From the NCBI GenBank assembly GCA_001692895.1, contig KV748243.1, forward strand, positions 441,248 to 505,247: a stretch of 64,000 nucleotides of DNA, in the 5' to 3' direction. The notes under the pieces are model-generated. The model saw only the letters and a list, made by a program, of their open reading frames with translations. It did not search any database and was not told the DNA's origin. Each line of letters starts with the position of its first letter. The first letter of the stretch is position 1. This stretch comes from Cenococcum geophilum 1.58 (taxonomy: Eukaryota > Ascomycota > Dothideomycetes > Gloniales > Gloniaceae). Positions 46,430-59,239 of this stretch are shown piece by piece. Both the position numbers and the translations under genes were made by a program.

Positions 46430-49400
46430 CTAAACTTTTGTAGTTGCTCCATTTACTTGTCCATTCGCCTTTGGACTACTCTCGTTCTTCGCGCCAGTCT
46501 CTTGTGCGACCAGCTTGTTGTACATTGATTCCATTTGTTCTGCAGTCCTCTTCACAGTCCAATATCTCTTGACCACAAATTCCCTAGACATGGTTAGTTA
46601 ATTCAAACTCCAAAGGCTCTCGACCGAAGGCCTTGAAACTTACCATAACCGACTTTCCAGGCTGGGCTGATCTCGAACCTCGGCGCGGATGAAGTTACCA
46701 ACAGCTATAAGTGATGATTTAAGAACTTTCGTACGAGTTGTTTCAGGGTATGATTTCCAGTTCTTGAGGCGTTCGAGCTGGTCACGGACTGGCCTCATTT
46801 TCTTCTCCGCGTATTCATCGCGGTGTAAGTTCTGGGCGCCATTCGAGGTCAAATCAACACTGCGGTTATGGTGTTGATGAGAAAGCTCCTCGGATTTAGT
46901 ATGCTTAGCCTTGTCGCCCTCACCACTAACCTTACGTCGAAGCTCTGGTGTAGCATTCCTATCGGACTGTGAAATGCGGCGGTCAACGCTAGAACGATGA
47001 TCACCACGGTGGTGGTCTGGGAGTCGATGTCGATGGTCTAGTGCACCATGCTCATTCTGCCTATTCTCGCCACGACTTTCAGTGTGACGATTCTCACTGT
47101 TGCTGTGGGCGCGCATGCGCGGTCTTTCAGAATCTCGTGCTGCTTTGCGCATGCTGTTGCTTGGCGCTGGGCTGGCTGAGACGCTCGTCGATTTGTCAGG
47201 GCGACGACTCCCACTGAGCGACTTCTTATTGTTGCGGTGGTGATTTTCAATAAGCTTCTTAGCGTTCGGGTTGGTTCCAGCTTTTTCCTTAAGCACGGTC
47301 AAAAGGTAATTAGCCCTCCTCACAAGATGCACTGCTCCTGGTGACTTCGCGTTCTTATCTTCTCCTTTACTGCGCTCTTCCTTCTTGTCAACGCGATGTT
47401 CCTCCAGGAAGAATTTATCGCCCATGCCGAGCTCTGCATCGTCCCGAATTGCTACCCAGGCACCATACCCATGCCTTGCAATGCCAACACATAGCATACC
47501 ATCCTCTCGTGCGCCCCAAGAACATGTGTAGTGAGCCGGCTTAGTTGCGTCAGGAACACGGAAGTTTTTCCAGTCCGCCGCGGCTTCGGTAACTTCTTTA
47601 ACCATGCGCATTTCAACAGGTCTCTCCACGAGAGTCTCAGCATTCAGACGCTTAACACCCTCGTAGTCGAATAGAATTGCCTTCTTGTCTTTCTTAGTTA
47701 GGGCTTTGTTCGACTCTTTCTCCATTGTTTCCAGCCTTGTTTGTTCTTCCTTGAGCAACTTCTGACTCATTGAAACCACTTTATTAAGTGTAGCTTTTAA
47801 CAAATCGATGTCGCGGCCAACAAGCTTAGCATCTCGAATCATCTCCTCTCCGCGCTCCTCTATCGAGCCATACCTTTCGTAAGCCCTGATGAGATTCCGA
47901 ATCTCCTTAACATTCAACGGCCGTTTGGGGTCATTGTCAGTACTGGAGTCATCGCCAGAACCACTTCCATCAGCCGCTGCTTCCCGAGCTGCTTCCCGAG
48001 CTCTCTTTTTGGCAGCTCTCTGCTCGCGGTCGCCTGAAGATGGGGCTTTGCGCTTCCTTGGAGCACTCTCTTCAACAAGTTTGCGGGTCTCTTCTTCCTC
48101 TTTCTTCTTCTGAACTTCCGCCTTGATGACTTCGAGCTCGTCCTTTGGAATTATGTCATCCCACTCAAGGTCAATTTTCACATCCGTATATTCAAATGTC
48201 TTCAAGAACTCCTCGCCACCATCGGAGGTGAGCCCAGGGGCTTGCTCTGTCTTGTGTTCCTCAGCGTTCTCAAGTACGGCATCGATGTCAAGTTCTTCGA
48301 GTTTCTTTTGATTACCAGATTGCTCAAACATTTTCTGTCCACGGCGTTTCAAAATCCGGTTGATTTCATCAGCAGATGTGGGTTCGCCAGCAATGTCTTT
48401 AGCCCGAGCTATTTTGTCAGAAAACTCCTTCGTTTCTTTGTCAGTGACGCCACGATGGATGGTGATGAATTCGAGCATTAACTTGTTGCGAGCACGCTCA
48501 AGAATTTCTTCTTCCACGGTATCCTTGGATACTAGCCTATAGATACTAACAGGATTTTTCTGGCCAATTCGATGAGCTCGAGCCATTGCCTGAAGGTCGG
48601 CTTGGGGGTTCCAATCAGAGTCGAAGAGGACGACAGTATCAGCAGTCATGAGGTTGATGCCTAGACCACCAGCTCGGGTCGACAAGAGGAAACAAAAGTC
48701 ATTGCTATCGGGAGCGTTGAAGTGATCAATTGCCATCTTTCGATCACCAGAAGTAACGGTGCCATCCAACCTCTGGAAGGCATAATTGCGTAATCGAAGA
48801 TAGTCTGTCAAAATATTAAGCATCTGCACCATCTGGCTGAAGATCAAGACGCGGTGGTTATCCCTTTTTAGCTTTGTCAGAAGTCGATCGAGTAGCATCA
48901 TCTTGCCGCTGGTTGTGATGAGAGCCTTCAGGGTATCCTCTTTTGTAGCATCCTCTTTCAAGATTTTTGCTTCAGCATTTGGGAAGATAAGCGGGTGGTT
49001 ACTGGCCTTCTTCAATTCCATCATGATGTTTAGGAGGGATTGCTTTGGTCCTTTTGCGCCCTCATTAAGAGCTTCATAGTTCCTAGTAAGGATATTTTTG
49101 TAATACTCGAGTTGAATGTCAGATAATTCAACTCGAAGAATCTTTTCCGTTTTCGGGGGAAGGTCATTCTCGACTTTCTCCTTGGTGCGACGGATCATAT
49201 AAGGCTTAATAGCAGCACTAAGCTCAGCGATCTTCTGGCTCGCAGTCTCGGATTGCAGGTCAATGTTCTCGTCGAGATTCACCTTGCCTGGCATAAGGAA
49301 GTCCATGAGAGCAGAGAGTTCTCCAAGGGTATTTTGGATAGGCGTACCCGTTATGAAGAGGCGGCTCGGTGCTTTGAACTCAGAGAGTTTGTTGTAAAGT

Positions 49401-51525
49401 TGTGAGTCCCGGTTCTTCAGCCGGTGAGCTTCGTCCACGGCCATGAATTGCCACTTGAGCTGTGAAAGAAACTGCCAGTCTGCAAGTACGAACTCGTAAG
49501 TTGTAAGCAGCACGTTAAACTTGACCTTCCTGATGTTGCCATCTACCAAGAGTTCGTATTCTTGAATGATCTTGCGAGCTTCCTCTTTACCGGTGTACGC
49601 AACGTAGTTGATGTCTGGTGTCCAATTATTGAATGTGTCAGCCCATGCAGGCAAAGTCGATAATGGTACAACAACAATAAATGGGCCTTCTTGACGCCTG
49701 TCGTGCCGAAGCCAATTCATGAAGGCAACAGTCTGAACAGTCTTGCCAAGCCCCATCTCGTCGGCCAGGATGACATTGTTCCCTTTCCACCAGTTGTGTG
49801 CAAGAAAGTTGACTCCATGCAATTGGAATGAACGAAGCTCGCCAAACTTGATGTATGATGGTTGTTCCTTTAAGGTGACGAAGTTTCTGCGAGTCGCAGG
49901 ATTAGCCTCTTTGCTATCGGAATATGGCAATCTGGAGGATCGGTCAAGGTAGCGATCGATTTCGGATTGAGCTAGACTGCTGACTAGAGTGGTACTTTCC
50001 CAAGTGCAACAATCGTAGGGCAATGCTTTCCCTATTGCATGTTAGATTCTGCCTCAAAAAGTGACAGCACAACGACTAAACGTACATTTCACGTAGTATT
50101 CCGTTTCTTCATCTCCTTGGCGAGTACCGATCACTCGTTCGACTTGCTGGAAGTCAAGAATGGCTTCTCGGACTTTCTCTCGGTCAATTTTATATTTGTC
50201 GTAGTCATCAGGATCATCCTTCTGATGCACCTTGAAATGCATCTCCTCTATGATAATCTTGCGGAAGTAGTTCTCTAACTTCCTAAAACCGCGGCATGCC
50301 GATACAGTCTCAAACTCTTCCCAGGTTGCATGGTAATGTGCTTTGCCTTGCCATTTGATCTGAAAATTGAGGTTAGGCTGAGAGCCAGTATACAATAGGA
50401 TGGTTGCAAACTTACAAAGTAGTCGAAGTTTTTTTTGTGTGGATTTTTAGGATCCAGCTCTAGACTCGTCATTAGCATTTGACCGACTAGTCATACGTGT
50501 TCACTTACCAGTACCCTCTTTTGGACGATGGTCGAGAACGATGTCAATAGCTGGTGAGTTATCTTCAGCAGCTGTACCCCAGTAATTTGGTGTCGTCAAC
50601 TCCGATTCTTCGTCATCAAACATATCTTCATCATCCTCATTGTAATTGGCAACAGGTCTGTTACGCCTTGTGGAGAAGCGGACTTCTGCTCGCGAGGGAG
50701 GTAATAAGCCGGCCGCTACCTGCAGTTGGCGCTGCCTCTGCTTCTTTGTGGGAACGTTTCTCCGAGCACCAACATAAGTGTCGGAATCAGAGTCCGATTC
50801 GGCAGTGGATGCGAGAGTTGGAGTGGGTTGGTGAGAAGCTACAAGAAATTCAAGTCAGAAACACAGAGGGCACTTCGGGCTCAGGAGGTGAGTGCGCAAT
50901 ACCCTTTCTTGAGGTTGAAGTCTTCTGTCTCTTACGAGGCGCCTCGGAGGCAGAATCGTCATCATCGTCATCAGTGCTCTCGACCTGTCAATTCACATGA
51001 GCACTATTTGGAAACATATGAACTGGGATACTCACGATTCGGCGGTTAGGTCGAGCACGGCCCTGGGATGATGTTAATGGATGCTTCATGGAAGATGTTG
51101 ATGGGACGTACGCTTCTCCGCAGACCATATAGCTCGGGGTTTTGGGTTATGTATTCATCATCCTCCACGCTGGCTTTCCGCTTCGATGGTCTCCGTGAGT
51201 CCTGCGACGTTGAACTACACGCCCGGCCGGTATTCAATTGAGCCGGCGGAGGAGTTTCAGAGTCGTAGTCGCCATCAGCTTCTCCTTCAGCATCCTCATC
51301 TCCAGAAGATTCCGAGGTCACTCCATCTGCCATCTCTACATCATATGATTTCCCCTGGGAGTCTTCATCGGAGGATGGGTCCCCGGCGATAGGGTCCTTG
51401 ATGTCAGAGAGTTCGCTATCACTCCGGGATGACATATCATCTATGTTTGTCACATTGAGCGCGAGAGGCGACGAATGGCCATTCGTGAGTGGAAAGGAGG
51501 TAGTAGGATTCGGAGGAGAGGGCAT
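46430..51525 (-). CDS. CHD1: Chromodomain helicase DNA-binding protein 1, chromatin remodeller
   Basis: Eight exons: 51525-51112, 51062-51036 (27 nt), 50984-50903, 50838-50509, 50459-50416, 50359-50086, 50031-46644 and 46583-46430. They give exactly 1571 codons, 1570 aa. Order of parts: acidic, Ser-rich N-terminus; two chromodomains (about residues 255-340 and 355-410, the second reading YYVKWKALPYDCCTWES); a SNF2 ATPase with ADEMGLGKT near residues 481-488, a DEAH box, and the GLGINL/HRIGQ motifs; a SANT/SLIDE-like DNA-binding region; an Arg/His/Ser-rich linker; and a C-terminal DUF4208/CHCT helical domain completed by the last exon (LWEFVVKRYW). CHD1 spaces nucleosomes behind elongating RNA polymerase II. 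All eight exons are needed for the family sequence. Divergent from RLI1. Confidence 0.95.
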
Positions 51526-52383
51526 CAGGATGGACCCGGCTAGATCAACTCACGGTCAGCTTGATAGCTCAAGAACGGTACGGCTGAGAGAATTCAGAGT
51601 AGGTGTAATGTGAATGGCGAGGCTCGGCGACCCAATATCATCAGAAGGCGACAATAAATAAGGAGACAACTTTGAATAAACAGGGTCCGACCGTAAAATC
51701 GAGTGTCTGATGACTTGGAGATGGAAGACATGAATAGACACCGTGGCGGTCAATGGCCGGCCCGCGGCCTGAAATGGGCAGTATCATGTCAAAACCAACG
51801 TGAAGATACAGGAAGTAACAGGTACATGCAGATATCGGCTAGCATTCGATGCTCTGTCGTGATATATGATGAAGATGATAGACTTCGCCGAGCGGCAGAG
51901 CAGCGCCAGCCGGGGAAGTTTGACGCAGCAATAAGAGCAAAATGGGAAAAAATAGACAGTGCACTCACAGTCCATGGCTCAGATACCCTCGGATGGGGAG
52001 ACAGAGGCTTGGTTTCGTGGTTGTGGTGGGTGGTATTGTGAGACTGGTGGGTGGAAGATGGTACGGGTAGAAGAGCGGCTGCGAACTGGGGCTTTGCACT
52101 TTGCCGTCTGTGAGGAGCGGAGCGCCAAGCCCGCTTAGTTAGCCAAGTTCGAAATTCCAGTCATGAATGAAAGCCAGAGCGCTTTCACCGGACATACCAC
52201 GCATACGACACATACCAACCGACTCACCCTTTTGCCCAGTGATCTTCTCAAGGCCGCCTTGGAGGATCACTGCTATTTGGTATTGCAGTCAGCAAAAAAA
52301 GCCACCCTCGACCGAAGACCATCTACCTACAATACCCCACTTCCTTTTGCCCCACACAAGACTATTACGTCGACAACATTACA
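51526..52383. promoter_or_regulatory. Divergent promoter region of CHD1 and RLI1
   Basis: The 858 bp lie between two divergent start codons (CHD1 minus, RLI1 plus). Open frames inside are short and show no domain. Near 52155-52210 there is a run of CATAC/CACA words. I cannot name a transcription-factor site with confidence. Confidence 0.5.
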
Positions 52384-54607
52384 ATGGCGGACAGGTTGAC
52401 TCGGTATGCCCTAGAACACAGAACACAGGAGGTTCTCATTAACTGATATCCGCTCAAAATAGCATTGCGATAGTCAACAGCGACAAGGTGCGCCAGACTC
52501 CCCACTACTACCCCTCCAACAATACAGAAATTTGACCAGAGCTGATACAATGAGGTTATAAATAGTGCAAACCTAAGGTGCGTCGCTACAAAAACTATTC
52601 ATGAGCTGTGCCTAACAGTTAGACAGAAATGTAGGCAAGAGTGTAAGAAATCTTGTCCCGTCGTGCGTACCGGAAAGCTCTGCATCGAGGTCACCCCCGA
52701 GTCTAAGATTGCATTCATCTCCGAGCGGCTTTGTATTGGATGCGGTATCTGTCCAAAGAAGTGCCCGTTCGATGCCATCAACATTATCAATCTGCCCACC
52801 AATCTAGAGACCCAGGTCACCCATCGATACTCTGCGAACAGCTTCAAGCTACACAGGCTGCCGACGCCACGACCTGGCCAAGTTCTGGGATTGGTAGGAA
52901 CAAACGGCATTGGCAAGAGCACAGCCTTGAAGATTCTTAGTGGAAAGTTAAAGCCCAATTTGGGAAGATATGACAATCCACCAGATTGGGAGGAGATTCT
53001 TAAATACTTCCGGGGTTCAGAACTACAAAGTGGGTAATAGAACTGGAAAATTTGTCGATAACATATACTGAAGCTTCACAGACTATTTTACAAAGGTGCT
53101 TGAAGATAATCTCAAGGCCGTTGTCAAGCCCCAATACGTCGATCAGATCCCGAAGGCTGTGAAAGGACCAGACAAGACTGTTGGTACTCTCATCAAAGGA
53201 CGTTCCCAGATGGAAAATTTGGAGGAGATCCTTGACGTCCTAGGTAAGATGTCCTTCTTCATTGCTGATGAGCGCATGCTAATTAGCCTGCAGAATTAAA
53301 TCAAGTCCTTGAGCGAGATATCACACTCCTCTCTGGTGGAGAGTTGCAGAGGTTTGCCATTGGCACGGTCTGCGTGCAAAAAGCGGATGTGTAAGAACTA
53401 CCGAAATATTTCTATGCAGAAAACGACTGATCTGTATCTAGCTACATGTTTGATGAGCCCTCATCTTTCCTCGACGTCAAACAACGTCTCAATGCTGGTA
53501 AAATAATTCGCAGCTTGCTCCGGCCTAACGACTATGTGATTGTGGTTGAGCACGACTTGTCAGTTCTCGATTACCTTTCCGACTTTATTTGCGTACTTTA
53601 CGGCAAGCCAGCCGTATACGGTGTCGTTACGTTACCTTCGTCTGTCAGAGAAGGTATCAACATCTTCCTTGACGGCAACATCCCAACCGAAAATCTCAGA
53701 TTCCGCGAAGAATCCCTGCAATTCCGCATTGGTGAAGCTGGAGAGGAGTTCATGGTCGACAAGTCACGTGGATACAGTTACCCTAAGATGGAAAAGACCT
53801 TGGGCAGTTTCCATCTTAAGGTTGAAGCTGGCCAGTTTACCGACTCCGAAATAATCGTCATGATGGGCGAGAACGGTACTGGCAAGACTACCTTTTGCAA
53901 AATGCTTGCAGGTGCAGAGAAGCCTGATGGCACCAAGAAGATTCCAGCAATGAACATTAGCATGAAGCCCCAGAAAATCACACCAAGATTTCAAGGCACG
54001 GTCCGACAGCTGTTCTTCAAAAAGATCAAGGCTGCTTTCTTGAGCCCACAGTTCCAAACGGATGTTTACAAGCCCCTCAAGATGGACGACTTCATCGACC
54101 AGGAAGTGCAGAATCTCTCCGGTGGAGAATTGCAGCGTGTTGCCATCGTCCTGGCACTCGGCATACCCGCCGATATCTACTTGATTGACGAACCCAGCGC
54201 CTACCTCGACTCCGAGCAGCGTATTGTTGCAGCTAGAGTAATCAAGCGTTTCATCATGCACGCTAAGAAGACTGCCTTCATCGTCGAGCACGACTTCATC
54301 ATGGCCACGTATCTCGCAGATCGAGTCATCGTATTCGATGGGCAACCCGCCGTGGATGCTAAAGCTAACTCTCCAGAGAGCCTGCTCACGGGCTGCAACA
54401 AGTTTCTCAAAAACTTGGACGTCACCTTCCGCCGCGACCCGAACTCGTACCGACCGCGCATCAATAAGTTCCACTCGCAGCTAGACCAGGAGCAGAAGTT
54501 GTCAGGCAACTACGTAAGTGAAGACTACTCACTTCATTATCCCTCCGCCCATCTGTTGTGTGATTGGGACTAACATCAGGCAGTTCTTCCTGGAAGACGA
54601 GAGTTGA
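52384..54607 (+). CDS. RLI1: ABCE1/Rli1 ribosome-recycling ATPase with Fe-S domain
   Basis: Eight exons: 52384-52403, 52463-52487, 52566-52577 (12 nt), 52627-53029, 53082-53243, 53294-53390, 53442-54513 and 54584-54607; 605 codons, 604 aa. The first three tiny exons encode [15 protein letters not shown] and CKPK, completed by [11 protein letters not shown] to give the first Fe-S cysteine set. The second set is [12 protein letters not shown] (from residue 55). Two ABC domains follow: Walker [10 protein letters not shown] (110-118) and GENGTGKTT (382-390), each with LSGGELQR and a DEPS Walker B. The C-terminus is NYFFLEDES. Rli1 splits 80S ribosomes after termination and needs cytosolic Fe-S assembly. 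Length and motifs match the near-universal family. Confidence 0.95.
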
Positions 54608-55148
54608 AAAGGGCATCCTAAAGCATAACCAGCCCCCACCACAGGGGGTTCCGTTGGATAAAGGCGTTCTAAGTGCATCTGGCGGAAACGAAAAGGGCAG
54701 CATTTGCATTCAGCGGAGTTCAGGTGGCCCGCCCGATGAAGAGGGCGGGTCTGGCGAGGATGATGACGAGGATGACTCATACTGAGGATAGTGACTAGCC
54801 TCCTGTGCCATCTCTATATTAGCCAGCCGCGGCTGATGCCTAACCGGTTAACTCAGGTAGAACGTACGGGTCAAGTTAGGGAGTCGCTATCAAACGCTTG
54901 CGATGTTACGGTTCACAATTATAGCTGATGCTCTGGATTAAGTGGCACTCTTGAATTTTTGGTTCTAAAAGTACTACGCATGCCCAAGTTATCCTAGCTA
55001 GAGTAGAAGTTGAATTTGAATAGTTGAGATGTGGTTTATCTTGGCAATTATAATGGAGTCAATTGGGTGCATCATCGAACGTGAACATACCGCAATATTG
55101 AAGGTTAAAGGTACCCCTTCAGTCGCTGATGTGCTGTTCAGTGGGAGG
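54608..55148. other. Intergenic between convergent RLI1 and PRP40
   Basis: Convergent 3' ends with no gene seen. The RLI1 side keeps an acidic-codon-like run (GATGATGACGAGGATGAC near 54757) in a short frame that I do not consider coding. Otherwise AT-rich 3' flank. Confidence 0.5.
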
Positions 55149-57717
55149 CTAGTCCTCCTCAATCTCTCCTTCTTCACTACCAGACCGAAGACCGGGGTCC
55201 TCTTTTGGTTCCGGAACAGGCTGTGCTGGTGTCCTAGATCTATGTCGTCGAGGGGAAAAGGTGTGCTCACGTGAAGTTCTCTCTCTACGTGCCCTCTGCC
55301 AAAGACGTGTTAGTGATCAATTGGAAGTAAGAGGAAGGAGACAAACCTTGCTATCCCTTCTGCTCGCGGGACTCTCCCCCTCGCTATCTCTTCGTCGCCT
55401 CATACTACCTGGGCGGCTCTCGCCATAGTCCAATTCGCTACCTTTGTCACGTGGATCCGCACGACTAACATACGATCTCTCCCGCTCTGCTTCACGCTCC
55501 CTGCGTTCGCGATCATAATGGCTCAAACTGACCTGTCTAGATCCCCTGTCCCTTTCAAACCTATCTCTATCATCCCTCTCCCTGTCTCTGCGGTATGGCG
55601 GAGAAAGGCCTGTGCTACTCCCGGTCTTGCGATACTGCCTTTCTCGATCGGCCTGTGCCTTCTTGCGGTCCGCCTCGTATGCGTCAGGCTCTGGTGAGCG
55701 AGTTCGCGTACGATGGCGTCGATGAGAGTCAGCATGACCGTTGCGATAATCTCGATCACGCTCGCGGTCCCTAGGTCTATCCCGCTCACGCTCACGATCA
55801 CGGTGATCACGCCTGCTGCGGTCACGTTCTTGATCTTCTTCTTTCTCCTTCAAGCGACGCATGAACTTATCAAACGCAGAGCGGCGCAAGTCATCCGAGT
55901 CAAGAGCACAATATTCCTCAAGCTTCTCTACGCGAGGACGTACCTGCTCCCATGTATCTCCTACCGCAACTGGTGGCTCAAGGTGCTTAATCTTAGATCG
56001 GAGATTGTCGACTGCGCGACGCTGGTGGCGTTCTGCGTGGTGTTTGTCCTCTTCGTTACGCTTCAGGACTTTGTCGCGGAGACGTTCAAAGATTATTGAC
56101 ATATCATCGCGGTCAATGTTTGCTGTACGGCGATCAGCGTGCATCACAGACAGGAAGTCTTCGAAAGTAGTTTTTGTTGTGATTTCGTAGCGTTTGTCCT
56201 ATTAGAAAATTAGCATGTATGGCCTCAGCTATGGCAATGGACAGACTGACATCTAAAACATCCAGAACTTCACCCCGCTTGCCGCGAAGGGCGCGTTCTT
56301 CTTCTTCGACGGTGTCCCAGAAAAGATCCAGTGGTGTTGATCCCGATTGACCCAGCATTGCAACATACCGAGGGTCATCCTCAATCAGCGGATGAATGTC
56401 CATCCATTTCGTACCAGCTTTGATCTTGCCAGCTGATTTAAGATCGTTCAACAGGGTGAGGAACTGATCCCTATTCTGTCTTTCGCGCCTAGCTTTGAGG
56501 TGTTTCTGTTTCTGGCGAGTGTCGTTAAAGCTACGTTCAAGTGACTTGATATGATTCTCAAAAGCTTTGAGGATGTCTAACTTGGTAAGAGATTTGAACT
56601 TCTCATCACCTGAAAACCGTTCATTTGATTGTATGATTTCCTGTGCTTTTGACCACCGTGTATATGGCTCAAGATCAAGAGCGTTAAGAATCGAAATAAG
56701 TTCATCCATGGCTGCCTTTCGATTTGTTGTCTCATTCTCAGTATGGGTTTTCTTCAGTTCAATAATGTACTCTTCAAAGAGCTGTCTTCTCTCATCGTCA
56801 GTTTTCGCAGACCGAAAGATCGTCTCCTTCTCGATGATCGGCCGAGCCGTCTTCCAGCGTGTATAGTGTTTGATCTCTGGGTGTGATCTCAGCATTGAAG
56901 CGAAGTCAGAACGGAGTTTTGAGAGCCTCTCCTTTTCCTTGTCCTTTTCCTGCGCTCGTACTTCAACCACAAATTTCTCGAATGCGGCTTTTCGATCTTT
57001 CGGGTCTTTCAAAGCCCGATATTGCGAGTCTTTAACCGCTGCGCGCACAGTCTGCTCCCACGTCCATTCCGGTTGAACACCAACGCGCTTCAGAAGCTTC
57101 ATGAAAGCCGCTTCGGCTTCTTCAAATGAAGAGTATTCAGGATCTGTTTGTGAATTTGCTGGAAGTGCATTTCGCGCATTATCCCCACCTCCATACCCAA
57201 TTTGTCGATCACCACCTACCCGTTCAGGAAGGCTGTACTCATCTCGGTCACGATCGCGCTCGCGATCTCTAGGTTGGCTATACTGTGACAGGCTGGACGT
57301 GCCGCCTGCAACAAATGTCTGCGTCCTGTCTATGTGTCAGTGAAGTAAAGAAAGCAGACTGAAAGTGATCTTACTGCGCCGGGGGTCTCTGGGGCGGTTG
57401 ATTTTGAGCTAGTGCTTTCTGGAAGACATCTGGCATTTCCCACGTAGTCACATTCGTTTCTGAATTGTGCCAATATTTCCTTCCACCCGTCGCGGTGAAT
57501 TCTTTCCATGGCGAGTTCAGAAGTGCTCGCTATGTATCGGTCAGCCCGGTTTATAAAAGACGCACACTGAGTCGTTAAAAATCACCTCCGCTTCACTCAT
57601 CAAAGCCTCGGGCTTCGTCCATTGAGTCGCCTTGGTCTGAGTATTAAAGTAGTAGACACGTCCATCAACATGGCGGGCCTCCTGCCACACGACCGGGTTG
57701 GGTGGAAGCCCGTTCAT
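55149..57717 (-). CDS. PRP40: Pre-mRNA-processing factor Prp40 (U1 snRNP, WW-FF protein)
   Basis: Five exons: 57717-57586, 57529-57375, 57325-56251, 56198-55347 and 55295-55149, introns 49-56 bp; 787 codons, 786 aa. Two WW domains open the protein (WQEARHVDGRVYYFNT..TQW and WKEFTATGGRKYWHN..TTW), followed by a series of FF-type helical repeats (about residues 140-560) rich in W..A and F..F/Y patterns. The last 220 residues are an RD/RE/RS-rich tail ending EEGEIEED. Prp40 binds the U1 snRNP and bridges the 5' splice site to the branch-point protein and to the polymerase II tail. Only the five-exon path gives the complete WW pair. It diverges from TRS65, with a transposon block between. Confidence 0.94.
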
Positions 57718-58732
57718 ACTGACACATTCAAAACTTATAATGCTCGGGCACTGCTAAGTTTGGGGTTTTAAAAGAAGTTGGCTTTAGTATGTGGCTAGGA
57801 GATTCACTTGCCGGGCGCTGTCGCGTTGATGGCTTGCATGTTACCTCAGCAAGGTCAGACCGTAGAATCAATTAGCGGACATACGTATATCCGCAAGCGG
57901 ATATCGCTAACCTTTTTTGTCAAAAAGTTGATTCTGAGAGACTTTCCTAGACTTTATTAATGCTACCCACGTAAAGCCTAGGGCTGCATATAGGCTTAAA
58001 AGAATCGCAAGAAGTAGCTCTATAATTAATTAATTTTAAGGCCTTATATATATACTCGTTGCAACGTTATAGGTATTTCTATAATCCTTAAGAACGGATT
58101 TTTTTTTGGCGAAAATAATCTTAAATTTGGGTAGTCGTGGGCTAATTTAGACCTAATATTCATAAAATATCGGGTTACCTCTCTAATTAATGAAATTTTA
58201 GTAGTATTTTAATCCGTCGTGGTTGAGCGATTCGTTACTTTGTATAGGGAAAATCGTAGATATTGTCGGAGTGCGTAATAAACCTTGCGAAAGTGCCCCA
58301 GACGTGATTCCGGTGGTGCAGACCGATTGAAAATCCGCACCAACGGAATTTACCTCAGAAGCTCAGACCAAGAAATCGATTGCGGATATAGGAATATCCG
58401 AGCTGTCCGCTAAGCTGATTTAGGACGTCAATCGTTTTCTTGGTCTGAGGGACTTTAGCGAGATTTGTAGAAAACCTAAACATCGTTTATATAAGAAGAC
58501 CTTATTAACTTTAACGAAATTAATCTACCCTCCCACAATATCTGTCGATATAAAAATTACACTAAATTATAGAGAAAAGCCTACTCTATAAGTTATGAGA
58601 TCTTTAGCTCCTTATACGCGCGCGATGTTAAGAGGAATTCGTCGCCGTAGAGGCCCCAATTCTACTACTGAGCCGCTTAGTAAACACCAACGCTGAACGC
58701 TTACGCCCACGCCGCCAGCCCTCTGCGTAGAG

Positions 58733-58910
58733 CTGTGGAGCTTTGCGAGAGCTCTGCGGAACGAAGCTTAAGGGGAGACCTGCACGGAGCTCTGCACGGA
58801 GCCCTGCACGGAGCTCTACCAAAGCTCTGCACGAAGCTCTGCTCGAAGCTCCGCTCGAAGCTCTGCACGAAGCTCTGCTCGAAGCTCTGCTCGAAGCTCT
58901 ACTCGAAGCC
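58733..58910. repeat. Degenerate 12-bp minisatellite
   Basis: About a dozen diverged copies of the unit AAGCTCTGCACG, with variants such as CTGCTCG, CTCCGCTCG and GAGCTCTGCACGG. It appears to be an older array of the same unit that is perfectly tandem at 59257-59520. Both strands stay open because the unit is a multiple of three; the frames are not convincing genes. Confidence 0.8.
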
Positions 58911-59239
58911 TTATTGTCGATTCCCATTACCAAATACTGACTGAGTGGCGTTGTCGACAGTGGCAATTACAAATCGTAGTCGTCACCTCTATCGTCAGCA
59001 TCGTCATCAGCGTTTCGCCACCTACCTTATGTATATATAGTCTCTTTTCTTCACCTATATAGAGCTCTAAAGCTCTACTAATACGCAGCACTAATATACT
59101 AGGAAGGTTCTATAATTGCCCGTACAAACGCCCGTACAAACGCCCATACAATTAATCGATCAATTGCCCATACAATCGTCTCTACAAACGTCTGCAATTG
59201 ATCGCCCGTACGAATGTCTGCGCGTCTGCACAGCTACGC

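Noticed and set aside
53764-54474. 236-codon minus-strand ORF
   Set aside because: Antisense to the second ABC domain of RLI1.
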